DNA from: Epiperipatus broadwayi
Taxonomy: Eukaryota; Onychophora; Udeonychophora; Euonychophora; Peripatidae
Reading direction: 5' to 3'
Length of the DNA stretch: 64,000 bases
Assembly: GCA_028023455.1 (NCBI GenBank)
Contig: JAQFVV010013065.1
Span: forward strand, 220,123 to 284,122
Notes under the pieces: generated by a model
What the model saw: the letters and a program-made list of their open reading frames with translations, nothing else
What the model was told of the DNA's origin: nothing
Databases searched by the model: none
Made by a program: the position numbers and the translations under genes
Part shown: positions 40,501-53,339 of the stretch, piece after piece
Layout: every line of letters starts with the position of its first letter
Numbering within the stretch: the first letter of the stretch is position 1

Positions 40501-40884
40501 ACTGTAAAATTTAGCATTGAATAAAGATTCTTTGTTCTTTTTTAAAAAAGAAAATAGTATGAATAAATAATATTTTTTCCCCAGTAAACACGTTTTTTGT
40601 GATAAAAAAAAAAAATGGTGAACAAGTAGCGAGTTTTTAATTTCTTAAACTAGAGGAGTAAAATTAGATTTTTTGCATTAAAATTCAATTAACAAATAAT
40701 AAGAACAAACAGCAAGAATAAAATTATTTTGTTTTTATTGTTTGAGAAAATGCTACCAAGCAAAACTATAATAAAAGAAAAGCAAAACTTAGCAGTTTTA
40801 ATTGGCATAAAAGTCTTGAAGGAAGGCTTTAAAGAGGTCTAGATTGCTCTCTGCCACATTTTCCAACAGATAAAAAAAGGTATG

Positions 40885-40995
40885 GCTTTCTTGCTCAGGA
40901 GTTCATATGAAATTTGAGTACCAGACCTGTAAATACCAGAATCAATCCTGGGAAGTCCTGATCTCAAGTTGGGCACTCTAACTAACTGATCCAAA
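40885..40995 (-). mobile_element. tRNA-derived SINE, family C, copy 1
   Basis: On the minus strand, TCAGTTAGTTAGAGTGC (complement of 40973-40989) is a very good box A and D-arm, and GGATTGATTCTGG (complement of 40937-40949) is a good box B. The A-to-B spacing is tRNA-like. A family-specific tail follows with GTACTCAAATTTCATATGAA and CTCCTGAGC. The same tail occurs at 47.4-47.6 kb. The minus-strand frame at 40839-41036 covers it and is not a gene. Confidence 0.75.
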
Positions 40996-40999
40996 CAAT

Positions 41000-43900
41000 G
41001 CAACAGATAAAACAATTGAAAGATGAAACAAAACAATTCTCACATACTTATTGTTCTTATTTAATGAAGAAATTGGAAGAAATAAGCTAAAACCATGAAG
41101 ACAAATGTTAGACAAAAGTTTAATTTTCTTTTCTCTGACCTTAAAATTGATATGAATACAACTCTCTCTTTATTATTAATATTTTAATGAAGAAAAGTAA
41201 ATAATTTTTTTAGTATTCAACAACTGCACAATTAAAAAAGCATCACACATTTATTGTCTTCTTATTAATAGAAAATCTGAAAAAAATACATTATTCCAAC
41301 AATAACAAGATTAACAAAGTACATTCTCTATTTATTGGTTATGTAATTTAGTGCCAAAATTGAAAAAAAAAACATTACTGGTTTTATTTAATGGAGCATG
41401 CACATTATTATTTTTAATTTTTGTTTATGAACACAACACACTGTACAAAATATTATGTATTTATTGTTTAATATTGTTAGTAGTACGTAGTAGTAGTTTG
41501 GTGGCTTCCCAGTTATGAAAAAATCAGATTGCATAATAAATCATATCTTTAAATTGTAATCACATTGGAAACTTTTGTATTTCTAGATGGATTTTAATAC
41601 ATCTCGATAATTATAAGGTGAAAGCTTAAAAAATATTTGGCTTTGTAAATTTTGATATATGTATGCAATATATTAAAACATTATTTGGATTACTTTTAAT
41701 GAAGATTAAAATTATCTAAATGTATTTTCCAGATTGCTAATTTAATTGTAAATAGAAATGATAACCTGTACACTTAAGCATAGTATTTAACTTGAAAACT
41801 TACATTTATTTTGGTTAGTTAAAGAGTACTATTGAACTCAACTTTATATTTTGGCACTCAAATTTCATTTGATTTTTTCAAATAACTAACTATCTATATG
41901 ATTTCACTTAATATTTTACAAAAATTGTATAATGAATGAAACATGCAAATATTTTCAGTATTTAATTCGAGATGTTGATATAAATTGTTAAGAGGTTGAT
42001 AAGCAAAAGTAAACTACTATTGTTGATATACGAATTTTATCACATTATCACGTTGCTCAGTTACTGCTAATTGGCTAAAAGACTTTACATCTACACAAAA
42101 ATATATACAGAAGGCTGGAAACTTTGAAAAATAATATATACATATATATGTGTGTGTGTTCAATAAAAATATTTAGGGTGAATGTAAAGAAATAAGGTAT
42201 AAACTCATATAGTAATTATTAGAAATATTTTAATTCATTTTAATTTAATGTTTTATAATATTTAAAAATGTCACTAATTAAAAAATTGTATTTTCGGTTA
42301 TGAATCTTTTATTTTATTATTTGGCAACTTTCTATGAAATATTATTAAATTATATTACACTAAAAAAAATAGTTTATGCAATATTTTACAAGTAATAAAA
42401 TGTATCATTTCATTTTATTGTTAATATAATATATAACTAATGCAAAAAGAATGAAGCTGACACTATAATCGAATGTTTTGGGTTTTTTTTTCTAAATTAT
42501 AATCAACATTTTCTCACACACTAAAATCCTTTTAAAGCTGTTTTCAAGGCACTAAGTTCTAGAACCTTTTCTGCACTTCTAGGAAGGAAATGAGAAAAAG
42601 GTACTCTCGCTAGTCTAAATAATTGGCTAAAAGAAACTAGAATGTCAAATGAATAAAGAGAAAGTTGCTACTTACTGACTCATCATGACTTATTTAATGT
42701 AACTCAGACAATGTAGAAAATTATTTTCAAATAAATAAATATATATAACTGTAGTCCTATAAACATTCATTAACTTTTATATATTCTGTATAAACATTAA
42801 AAATAAGTACCAATTTTTCTTTGGACAGTGAATTTGATATACATTTTACATATAATTTATGTGGAGCAAACACGCACACAACTAAGCTCAAGCAAGTCAG
42901 AACATAAACTAATAATTAATCTAAGCACTAAACCTCTCAACCTCAAAGCGAACTGTTTCGTAACTGTTATTCACTTTTCAAGTGAAGATATATAAAGAGC
43001 CTAAACATGGATGAGGCTTCTACAAGCATTTTTTTTTAAAAACTTGATATAAAAAGCACTAAACATTTTACACAAGAATCATAGACACTTAAATCGCAAC
43101 AAATAGTAAAATATCATAATTGCCAGTTTAGCATATGATTGCTTAAGCAATATGAGCAAATCTAAAAAATAAATTTCTATCTCTCAAAAAAAATTCAATT
43201 TATAAATAAGCCCAAATTAATTTATGTAAACAAACTTAAATCTCAGTAATGGATAGCCACGTAATTCTCTTGTTTGAATAATCTTTCTGTAAAATGTCTA
43301 GTAGTCTTAAAGTTAAGCTTTTCAAAAGCTTTTTTTTTTCCATTTTATTTGAGGAATAAACAACAAATATAATATTGTTTTGTCATCTCATTTTTATCCT
43401 AGTCTTGACATTGAATAATAAATACTCTTGCTTCCTTAATCAAGAGTTATATATGTGATAAAATATTTTTTAAATAGTCTGTCCATTAAAAATAAAGGCT
43501 ACTTTAGGGACATCTCAAAATAAACAGACAAATAAAAGACATTACTCATTATTTTGGATCACTGCTAAATAATGAGTTTTAGCAATTTTCTAATTTTTAT
43601 TTTATACTATTGTTAAAAACTGCTAACTACCCATTTACTTACTCACAATTGAATCACTAACTGTTTGATTATGAACCTTCTATTTAAAAAAAAAATGTTT
43701 TGCTCAGTTTCAAACTCCTGGTCATTATGCCACAAGATTTTTTACTTATATATAAATATATAAAATCAATGAATTGACAAGTTTTGCACATGCTAGTAAT
43801 GTTTACTTTACCAGTTCTTATAGAAATAGCTAATCTGCCAAATTATATTGAATAGGGAAAAGTGTTTTGTTGTATGCAGATGTCAAAAAACTCATTCAAT

Positions 43901-44200
43901 ATTATTAATAATTTAGAATTACAAGATAGAGCTAATTTCTGCTCATTTTAATAAATCTTGCTGATAATTTATTTCCAATCATATATATATATATATTTTA
44001 ATCATATATATATATATCATTAATACAAAAACCATACTAATGTCTAAAAAAGAAATAAAACAATGACACATATAACAAAACTATAAAAAAAAACCTATTA
44101 AAAATGAATATTATGTAATTATTAGTCAAAAAAATAATAAACTGGTAACAAAATCAAAAAAATTCATATAAGACCAAGTCAAAAGACCAAATTTCTTATT
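41000..44200. other. Non-coding stretch, nothing assigned
   Basis: A/T-rich with short (TA)n/(TG)n near 42130-42160 and (TA)n near 43981-44017. A perfect 17-base palindrome AAGCTTTTCAAAAGCTT lies near 43315. No coding frame or repeat partner was recognised. Confidence 0.5.
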
Positions 44201-44204
44201 TATT

Positions 44205-46430
44205 TAGAATATTGATTTTTTTTTAGACAAATTGAAAGAAATTTGTAGATATTGTTGTGCAAAGATAGCTTCACTAGAGGCTTTATTAAACCTTTCAATT
44301 TCACCACTGCAGCTATCGATTCAGCAAACATTAATTGAGTGATTCATGGGCTATGTTTGTGCTCATCTACAAAGTCAGTGACTTTTAAATTTCATATATA
44401 AAACAGGCATAATGACCATGAATTGTCCTGAATCTATTGATATGACTCCAGTTGTGTATAGGAAGATCAAATCCAGCTAGCCTAATTATTTGATATTAAA
44501 AAGGATATTTGTTTGGAATCTCATAATTTCATTTATTAACAATAATTTTTTGATTGTAGATTTTTGGTTAAATATGCAAAAAAAAAAAGATATTGATTTT
44601 AAATAAGTTTGATAATGAAATCAATCTTGAGTTACTGGTATCAGATCTGCAAATTCTCTTCTGATATCCAGTGGACCAATATGTAAAAGAATAGAAAGTC
44701 ACTGAAAAGAAGTAGACTTGAATGTGCTAGTAATATTTATTATGGAAATATTTACTTGAATATTTAAAAGTTTATAAGAGTTTTTTTTCCAAATGAGGGC
44801 ACAATATTTGACAACAGAATATGCTAATGCTAAAGAAGATATTCATAAAGTATTTGTATCACATCCCCAAGTAGTGCTGTCTAGTTCCAAGAATGTTGTT
44901 CCTAAAAATTAACTTTGATTTAACCTTACTAAATGAATAAAATAAATTAGTCTGTGATCCAATATTACTTCTAAATAACATAAGGTAGGATTGTTTTCAG
45001 TTTATTATTACCAAAGTTTGTATTCATATTATGAAATAAATTCCCAGTGGTTTAGAAAAACTGAGCACACTTCATTACAATTTTTTATACTCTTAGTAAG
45101 AGACTTCTATTTTAGGAAAGGACCTCATTTGAGAAGTCAAAGTAATATTATCACTGCAAATGAATTTCCTGTATTTTGTTTTCAGAGAATCACTGATAAA
45201 GTAAGTGAGAGGAATGAATGTTGAGGTATCACATTCTGTAAAGGTTTGTACCTACAATGATTATTATTTAGGGTCATTTGAATTTAGCTATAGGAGAGCA
45301 TTTTTCAAATAAATTAATCATTTCCCTGCACTTAAGATTTTTAAAAACTTTTAAAAAAGACAATTTTTTCAAACAAAATTAGACAGATTGAATCAGTAAA
45401 GATTAGACCAAATTTTAAGTTAGTGAATGGTTAAAGATAAAACTTGTTCATAGCAGCTTCTTCCTGGTGAAAACATAGTCTATTCTAAAGACAATGGTTC
45501 TCAGTTTCTGCCAAAATTTTTGTTAAAATATTATTTCAATAAGCTTGTAGAAAGCATATAGTTATAATATTGTAATAACTTTTTGGATCATTGTTAGATT
45601 TATGTGGTTTAAGAATGCTACAATTATGCTTCTATTTCTTCATGAATAACATTACTAAATAGTTTTTTCAATGATGCTTTAATAGTATATACAAGTGCTT
45701 TAACATGCTGGGTGAAGAAGCTGTTAGTGGTAACAAAAAAAATCAAAATAAATTAATCCAGGCCTAGTAGTTTCGAGGATTTCCCCCTCATATTCATGGC
45801 TAAAATAGATTTTAAATCATTGCTGACATTGATAAATGATAATGTATGTAAATACGTATGCAAATTAGCTTTAACTATAAGTACTAAGTTTTTTAAAAAA
45901 AATTGGAAGTATTGATATTATATCTGCTCCTGAAGCTCTTTTTAGTTTAAAACAATAATGCATGTTCCAATTCACCAACATTTACTGGTTTTATCAGACT
46001 GATATTAAAGGAATATTGCAGAAAAAATAATGTTTGCAATTCTACTCTAATCATACTTTTCCTCATTCTATCAATCTAGAAGTCTGACATTTAAGATTTA
46101 TAATGTCACTAGCAGTATTAGAAATTAGTGATACTTCTACTTTTATTAAGCTTATGTGAAAGTGGCTAAATCTTATGACAAGATTTTATAAATATTTGCT
46201 TCTCTACAGTGTCTCTCCAATTTTTTTTTTAAGTATCATCCAATGATTTTACAAATTTGGCAACAATTTTCTAAACAATAATTGCCTATAAAGTGTACTA
46301 ATGACTTTGTTCTTACCTGGAATGAATTGCCTTTGATAAAATTATGAGGAATAGAATCTTTAGAAGCTGTTATTAAAAATTTGTAAAACCTATTATAATA
46401 AGAGAGAATTGGAGATTCTATTAACATTTT
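44205..46430 (-). pseudogene. Decayed Jockey-like LINE reverse transcriptase
   Basis: No long frame survives, but the minus-strand translation gives the family's motifs in the correct order. ASKDSIPHNFIKG (about 46370-46325) is pre-RT. LKPHKSNNDPKSYYNIITI (about 45620-45555) equals the 'LKPGK-DPKSYRPISLL' block. Next come a PQ-S-L---L block near 45220 and CSDNITLTSQ (about 45165-45135) in place of the YADDIAL catalytic box. ISSLALAYSVVKYCALIW (about 44845-44785) is the thumb or C-terminal block. GFDLPIHNWSHINRFR (about 44480-44430) is followed by a Cys/His-poor C-terminus to about 44205. Known role of the family: target-primed reverse transcription of its own RNA. This copy is dead: Asp-Asp is Asp-Asn and stops are frequent. 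Confidence 0.75.
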
Positions 46431-47419
46431 AATTTAGAATATTCAGTATATTGGCTTCACTTAATTTTCTTTAATTACACCTTGCAACAAATTTTTTTTT
46501 CAAAATATGAATGTGAATTTTAAGAATAATTAGATTTGAACTGGTTATGGTGGTGGTGGTCATAGTGGGGGGATTTCAGCAGGAAAAGATAAATCATTTG
46601 TAATTAAAACAAAGCAAAAGTTTTTTCTGTTTGTTATTTGCCTGAATGGAATGTTCTTTCTTGTTTGGCAGCCTTAAAGTAATGACCTTACTTAATTCTT
46701 ATTTACATAATTCCACAGAGTACTATAAGAATTGAAATATAGAAGGTATACAAAGATCTGGAAGAGGAAGGTAGAGTCAATTTCTATTGAGAAGTTTAGT
46801 TCTTAAAATAAAATTTATGGACTCAAATGATGATTGCAAAATCATTTGAACTATCTTTAAAGAAGTAATTTGCTTAACACGATGATTTGAAACAAGTGGC
46901 CAAGCCATATTTTGAGAGCATTTTATCAATAACTAAAATAAATCCAAGAATTTTCAAAAGATGTAAATTATTAGATGAATAAATTCCCTTAAATATATTT
47001 TCAACAACATTCATTGTACTGATCAATTAATGTGTAGAGAGGATCTCCATTTTTGATTTTGATATACTTCAATATTAAACCAAGGTAATTTAATTTTGTT
47101 CCTAGGTAAAGAAAAATTACTTTGTAAAGAGAAAACCTGGCATCTGTAATGGTTTTGATTAATAACACCATGTAGTTGGTTTTTTTATTTTGAGAATTTA
47201 GAATCTTTGTTCCTATAGTTCTGGTGTTGTTATCCTCATAATATTGCTAGAATTCATGTTAATAGTTTTATTATGTATTTTCATAATTTGTTATCTTTAA
47301 TCAGGATTTCATCAAGATGAAGTCTGGTTTCCACATGGATAATGCTTACTATTTGCAGGATGGGTCACAGGAAGGCTATTTGTTCATCCACTCCAAAAAT
47401 AAAAAAAAGTGGTTTTATT

Positions 47420-47640
47420 ACTTGAAAATTCATAAGAAGTTTGAGTGGCAGAAATGACAGAAATGGGTATAATCTGATAATCTTAAATTCTAGAATTTTC
47501 AATTCTTATTAGTGTACCAAACCATAAAGGGAACATTTTATTGTTCAGGGATTCATAAGAAGTTTGAGTACTAAAAGTAATAAAATTGGGTGAGATTTAT
47601 GATCTTAAAAAACAGAGTCTGTCACTCTAGAACTGCATAA
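47420..47640 (-). mobile_element. SINE family C, two adjacent diverged copies
   Basis: CATAAGAAGTTTGAGT followed by A/T-rich sequence and a GATCTTA or GATAATCTTA block occurs twice (about 47430-47487 and 47549-47607). It is the complement of the family C tail and body seen at 40.9 kb. The second copy also keeps a degraded box A (complement of CACTCTAGAACTGCA, about 47616-47630). The arrangement is a tandem or nested insertion of the same SINE in the same orientation. Confidence 0.6.
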
Positions 47641-48462
47641 ATGGTGCAGGGAAAAGTAAACAGATCTACATTTTAAATTCAAGTGTTAGTACTTGGTGGC
47701 CAATGAAACAGTTTGCTGTTATTTACCATACATTTGTTTAATCTAATTTATTTGATGTCTTTTGTTGAAACAGCAAAATAAGTTTTAATAATTCTAATGC
47801 ATATATAATAAAACATTTTTTATAATTTTGGAAAAAATAAATACATTTTAAATAATTGAAATGTTGATGAATTGATTGTATAAATAGTAATGAAGAAATT
47901 AGAATAAGACTTGCAATGATTAATCAATCAGTTTTTTAATAAAGCTTTTAGATGACTGCATGAGTTTTTGAAGATAGACAAAAAAAGAGACTTGTTAATT
48001 GCTTGTTAGGGGAAAAAATGGTCTAACAAGTATAGATTCAAAAAAGAAAGTTAAGTTAAAAGAGTAATATTGGAAAGAGGTATTGGTAAGAGCAAGTGAT
48101 AAAAAAATATTTATAGAGGAAGTAAAAAATGAAGAGAATTGAACATAGATATAAATAAATTATATTGGGGAAAACTGTAAAAAATTAGAATAAAGCAAAT
48201 TAGAATAGAAAAGTTAAAAGGTGATTTTAAGAAAGAAATAGTTGCAAGGTTTTTAAAAGGTAAAGTGATTAAAAAAAGCTTAAATAAAATAATCTGATGA
48301 ATAAAATCTGTCTTTTGATAGATGAATAATTAAGATAAGCTGCGTTATACTTAATTATTTTTAATAAAAAATAATAAAAATATGAATTATAATAATATAA
48401 ATAAAATGTCCGTTAATTAAAACAAAATTGGAATTATAATAAAAACAATAAATTTAACGTAA

Positions 48463-48560
48463 CAGTCTTTAAATCTGCAGAAGTACTTTCGGTTAATTTC
48501 TTAAATCTGCCTCAACTGCCATTAAATTAACCGAAAGTACTTCTGCAGATTTAAAGACTG
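48463..48560. mobile_element. Perfect hairpin, 37-bp arms
   Basis: CAGTCTTTAAATCTGCAGAA through GGTTAATTT (48463-48499) is the exact reverse complement of AAATTAACC through CTGCAGATTTAAAGACTG (48524-48560), around a loop of about 24 bases. The total is 98 bp. No mismatch in the arms suggests a young fold-back insertion or a hairpin maintained by gene conversion. Confidence 0.9.
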
Positions 48561-51480
48561 ATTTTAATAGTTTATTACCATGGAATTATAATAAATGTAT
48601 TTTTATCACAATACTTAAAAGTACTTTCCTGTATAATATCTTCATCATTTTTACCCCAACCTCTTATGTATTATTAATGTAAACATATTTTGTTTTATCG
48701 AAAAATTTTAGTTTCAAGTTTTTTTTCTTACTAAGTTATTTTTCTGATAACAATAAAAAAAAATTATTTATCTAACTTTCTATACAGACATGCAGACTTG
48801 GAGATTGAGATATAACATAGACTTCAGTGCAGTGATTTACATAAAATTTGATCAAATTAATTGTATATAGAAATGTTATTTTGCAAATTTATTTTAGTGA
48901 GACTGAATTTCTATCAGTATAATATAAAGACATTTGAAAAAATTCATTCAAAAGTGTTCTATAGTAATCCTCTTAGTGATCTAAATGCATTAATATTTTA
49001 TATAGGAAAATCAAATCCATTTTTGTTTTTTACTTTTAATTTCTCTTATTTGCCTACTGAAATTATTGATGATCCTGTTGACAAAGGTTTTTTTCTTTTG
49101 TCTTATTGTATTAAATATGCAGTCTTTATTCACTTTCGATAAAGTTTTTTCTATAATTTCTTCTTTTATAAATTTATTTAATTAATAGAATAATTCACAC
49201 AATTTTTTTATTAGTTTCTTTTTTAAAAAAAAAAATTCTAATCATTATATCATCTATTAATGAAATTATTTCTAGAATCTTAATTCTTTTATATTGGCTC
49301 CTACCGTTTAGTTGTGCGGGATTCTGCCCACTTTTTTTTACTTTGCATGTATTAGAAAATATATATCTGCATTTAATATTTTTTTCTGAGATAATAAGGT
49401 ATGGAGAGAACCTTGATACATGTTTAAAGCATCATTATAAGTTGTCTTTAATTTAATTTTATAATTATTTTCTATTTTATAATAATAACTATCAGAAATA
49501 TACTCTTCACATATATATACTGCTATGCATACATATTCAAAATATTCATTCCAATCTTTTTTTATTGGAATATTAAATATATATGTATATAGGTTTTGTG
49601 ATTTAGAAATATAATGTAACTCTATATATTTTTATGTTTGTGTATATGAGGAAAGCATACAAATTTTATATGCATACCCACACGTGTGTATTAGACACAC
49701 GCACATAATAGAACATAATATCTGTTAATAAAAATATCCAATTATTAATGTCAGAGTTCAAATTGATGGGAAAATATGTAATAATAATAGTAATAACTCA
49801 GCATCGAATACTCTGATATATTTTGATGGCAACATCTTTAGAAAGCATATTGATCATTTCAAATAATTTGGGGAGGGGGAGAGACTATTGTTCAAAGAAT
49901 TGATTAATTAATTAACATGAGAAAATGAATTATTGGACAAGTCAATGCTTTTTTTAAACTAAATATTTTCCATATATTTAAACTTATGAATAAAGAAATA
50001 TGTTCACCAAATTATATGGATAATTTGTAAAAGCACTCAATGATCTGCATATTGGAAGAATAAAAATTATATCATTATACACACAAAAAAAAGCCTTGAT
50101 ACAATGTGCCAATAAAATCAGATTATGCTGAATATTGCCAGAATTGATGAGAATCTTACATTTAAAAAGAGAATTTATTTAAGAGAACTTTGATTTGTAC
50201 AAACTGATTTTAGAAAAGACTAGGGAACAAAAGGCATCATTGCTGAAATATGTTAGTCAAGTGATAAGATTAGAAAATATTTTAAAAAGTTTATATATCA
50301 GTTGACTATACTAGATTATAAAATATTCTTAGGAAAATGGATATATTAAAGTTTTCATTGTTTTTATGAAGAATCTTTGAAAAGTATCAATGAAAATAAG
50401 TTATATAAGATGGTTTTACATTGATAAAGAAACACTGATTCAATTCCCATATTGATTGTGGAAGTCATATTAAACAGAGATAATTGTGAATTAATTTAAT
50501 TTGTGGGTGAAAAACAACAATCTTAAAATTGAGAATAACAATAAAATAGGAAAAACTTGTCATGAGAAATGTTAATCAATGAAGTAAAAATATGGTGTTT
50601 TAGGTAATAATGAAGAAGTCAATGATTATAATGGTAGGGATAGGCCTGCCTGATTTATGTTCAGTAATATAATTACATAGACTGAAGCTCATGATCTGTG
50701 AATTATAGTCTACTTCTGTCAATGTTTGAATAATTTACAAATTTCTGAACCAAAACATCATTTAATTATTTAATTCTTTATGACAAGGACAGCAACTGAT
50801 TTTAAAATAAACAGTGAATACATAAAGATCATTGAGATTTTGATTTTTCAAACCATTCTATCAACAACATAGGATTTAGAATCAAAAGATTTATTGCAGA
50901 AGGAATTTGAATAAGGTTGTGGTAAAAAGTCAGCAAAACTCTTTAGATTTATTGACATGCCTTTTTTAAAAAAAAAAAAATTATGCTAAGATATTTCCTA
51001 CAACTTTGTGGATATAAATATTGGATATCAAAAAATGAAAATAAAGAAAGTATTGAAGCTTTTGAACTGTAGTGTTAATAAAAAAATAAAAAATAAAAAC
51101 TTTAAAAATATCATGAACAGTCAACAGACAAATATTAAATTGATATTTAATCAGGTAAGACTCAAACTTCAACATGAAATACAAAACATCAGGGGTTTTT
51201 TTTTAGTTCAGTTCTATAAAACAATCTAATTTATTAAAAAGCTAAAATGCTTAAACTATCAATAGTGAGAAAAAGGATAATTGACAATAAGATAAAAAGA
51301 CTTTATCACAAAAAGATTAGGTCATTGAGAAAACAAACAGATAATAAGTCAGCCCTTGAGTATTCCATCATCAGATTTTTAATGATATGGATCGCTGAAA
51401 AGGTGGAGAGTGGAGAGGATTGAAGCCTGTCCATTAAAATATGTAGATTCGCTATCTTAATGTAAACCAAGCACTGATTG
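48561..51480. other. Non-coding stretch, nothing assigned
   Basis: A/T-rich, with a 93-codon forward frame (48861-49142) that has no recognisable motif and could be chance or a decayed element. TATTGGCTCCTACCGTTTAG at about 49293 lies in a small GC-richer island. Overlapping frames on both strands at 50981-51229 are low-complexity Lys/Ile/Phe-rich sequence. Confidence 0.45.
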
Positions 51481-51504
51481 TATGTATGTGAGGGAGATGA
51501 TAAT

Positions 51505-51600
51505 ACAAACTAACTGATGAGTGCTGGTTCAGCATAAAAAACTATATTGAAGATCATTTATCTTCTTCACGTGTAAGTGGTCATGTGTATCGGTTATATT
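51505..51600 (+). repeat. Dispersed module D, copy 2 (CTGATGA plus stem-loop)
   Basis: Shares 20 identical bases with 4167-4186 and about 80 bases of weaker similarity. This copy reads CTGATGA (51514-51520), then a stem-loop TGCT-GGTTC-AGCA, then an A-run. The order CUGAUGA, stem II, GAAA is the hammerhead ribozyme core, but here the last box is AAAAAAC and no clear stem III or cleavage site is visible. A second small stem GAAGAT-catTT-ATCTTC follows. Ribozyme identity is speculative; shared ancestry of the two copies is well supported. Confidence 0.5.
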
Positions 51601-51904
51601 GGATAGAGTGGATAATTGTAGAGAGCTTGAAAGTCTGGGAATAAATCCCCTTTTTAAATATCATTCATGTATTAATAATCCGAAGTCTAAAAATAACAAT
51701 AAGCAAAAATATCAACTATAACTTTGATCAAGGGTATGTCTATTGTCGACACTGCTGGACGATCTAGTTATGTAGTGCTTAAAGTAAATTGGCATTATTT
51801 TCCCTTTCGTTTGTTTTTCTTTATTTTTAAAAATTGAGGTTTCATAATTCTTTATACTTGTATGCTATTTTATTGGATATTTAATTTATTTCTTCGTGAA
51901 TTCA

Positions 51905-52080
51905 AAAACAGTTCGAACACCAGAAATGACAGACCGGAATCACGAATCGTGGTTCTTGAACTTCAGTCTCCATTCTATCACTGTACTAAATCACGCAAGC
52001 CCCTAGCATTCAATATACTCTACTAAACGTACGTATAATTTTTCTAATTTCATTCCTTAATCCCCCCCCCCTCCAGGTTA
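51905..52080 (-). repeat. Possible tRNA-like/SINE relic and C-run
   Basis: On the minus strand, GATTTAGTACAGTGATAGAA resembles a box A/D-arm region, followed by AGTTCAAGAACC, a weak box B, and a small palindrome CACGATTCGTG. Composition is more balanced than the surroundings. A C run (about 52062-52071) lies at the other side. Only suggestive. Confidence 0.3.
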
Positions 52081-52639
52081 CAAAAGTTTTACCTCTTTCG
52101 AAAATTACTAGTAATAAAGTTTATTTAAAAATAGTAATACATGCCTATAAATGTATTTCTAGTTTTAATTTTATTTGTTGCAAATATTTAAATAATTATC
52201 TTCAAGTAAATAATAGCGCTCATGCAATTTTAATATATAAAAAAAAAGAAAAAAAAATTTAGGGAATACATTTTGCAATTCCACTGCTTATTGATAATCA
52301 GATGATACTGACCTTCTTCCTAACAAGCACTTGAAAAATCCACTTTTTTTATAAAAATGAGGAGAAAAGACTTGATGCAATCTATAAAGCTTATAAAAAA
52401 AAATCAAATTATTTTTGAAACACAAATAAAATATATATAAAAAATTGCGGATGAATAAAAAAATAAAATCGATAAAAGTAGTTTTGTTATTATTATATAC
52501 TGTGTATAAAAAAGTTCAGAGGTTAAAAATTTTTATTCTTATAAAAGGTTAAATATATATCAGCTTGATTAGTAAATGGTACATATTTATGCTGGACATT
52601 TCTTATAAAAAATGTGAAGAATCATCATCATCATCAACC

Positions 52640-53277
52640 ATTATCAATCCACTGCAGGATGAAGGTCTCTCCAAGTTCAATCCATCTTCTCTGATCTTTA
52701 GCTTCTTTCTCCACATCACCTCTGCATACTTTCTTATTTCATCCATCCATCTCACATGCAGTCTCTTTCTGGGCCTTTTAAATCTCTTGGAATCCCGTTT
52801 AAGATTTCAATTGTCCATCTATTATCATCTCTTCTAGGAATATGTCCAGCCCAACTCCATTTCAATTTTTTAATTTTTTTCAACGAGCTCAGTAACATCT
52901 GTTTGTTCTCTTACCCATACATTGCATTTTCAATCTCTTCTTGTTACTCCCAACATGCATCTCTCCATACTTCTTTGAGTGGTCTGAAGTCTCTGTATTG
53001 CTCTTCTATTAAGTGTCCAAGTCTCAGATCCATAAGTAAGAATTGGTAAAACACATTTGTTAAAAACCTTCTTTTTCAAACACATAGGCATATTTCCTTT
53101 TAGTATCAAGTTATTTCTACCAAAAGCAATCCAAACAAGTTTTAATTCTATGATTAATTTCAAAATTATATTTCCATCTGTATTAATAATCTGACCAAGG
53201 TATTTGTAACTGTTAACTTCTTCTAACTCATCATAATCAATCTTTATTTTCATATTTTGAGAAAATCCATTAAACAT
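52640..53277 (-). pseudogene. LINE C-terminal domain
   Basis: After the RT palm, the frame 53277-52930 reads through SYKYLGQIINTDGN, VLPILTYGSETWTLN and QRLQTTQRSMERCMLGVTRRD. These are hallmark C-terminal blocks of RTE-like LINEs. It stops at TGA (52930) and continues in shifted frames with WVREQTDVTELVEK, LKWSWAGHIPRRDDNRW, HVRWMDEIRKYAEVMWRKK and a terminal Asp-rich stretch encoded by the (GAT)n tail. The function of this domain in the family is poorly defined; it may bind nucleic acid. Confidence 0.85.
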
Positions 53278-53339
53278 TACTTTAGTCTTTTTAACATTTA
53301 TCTTTAGTCTACTTTCCTACTTTCATCTGATAACTCCTG

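Noticed and set aside
52565-53049. Forward frames of 90-97 codons
   Set aside because: They are antisense to the LINE C-terminal domain, whose minus-strand motifs are unmistakable.
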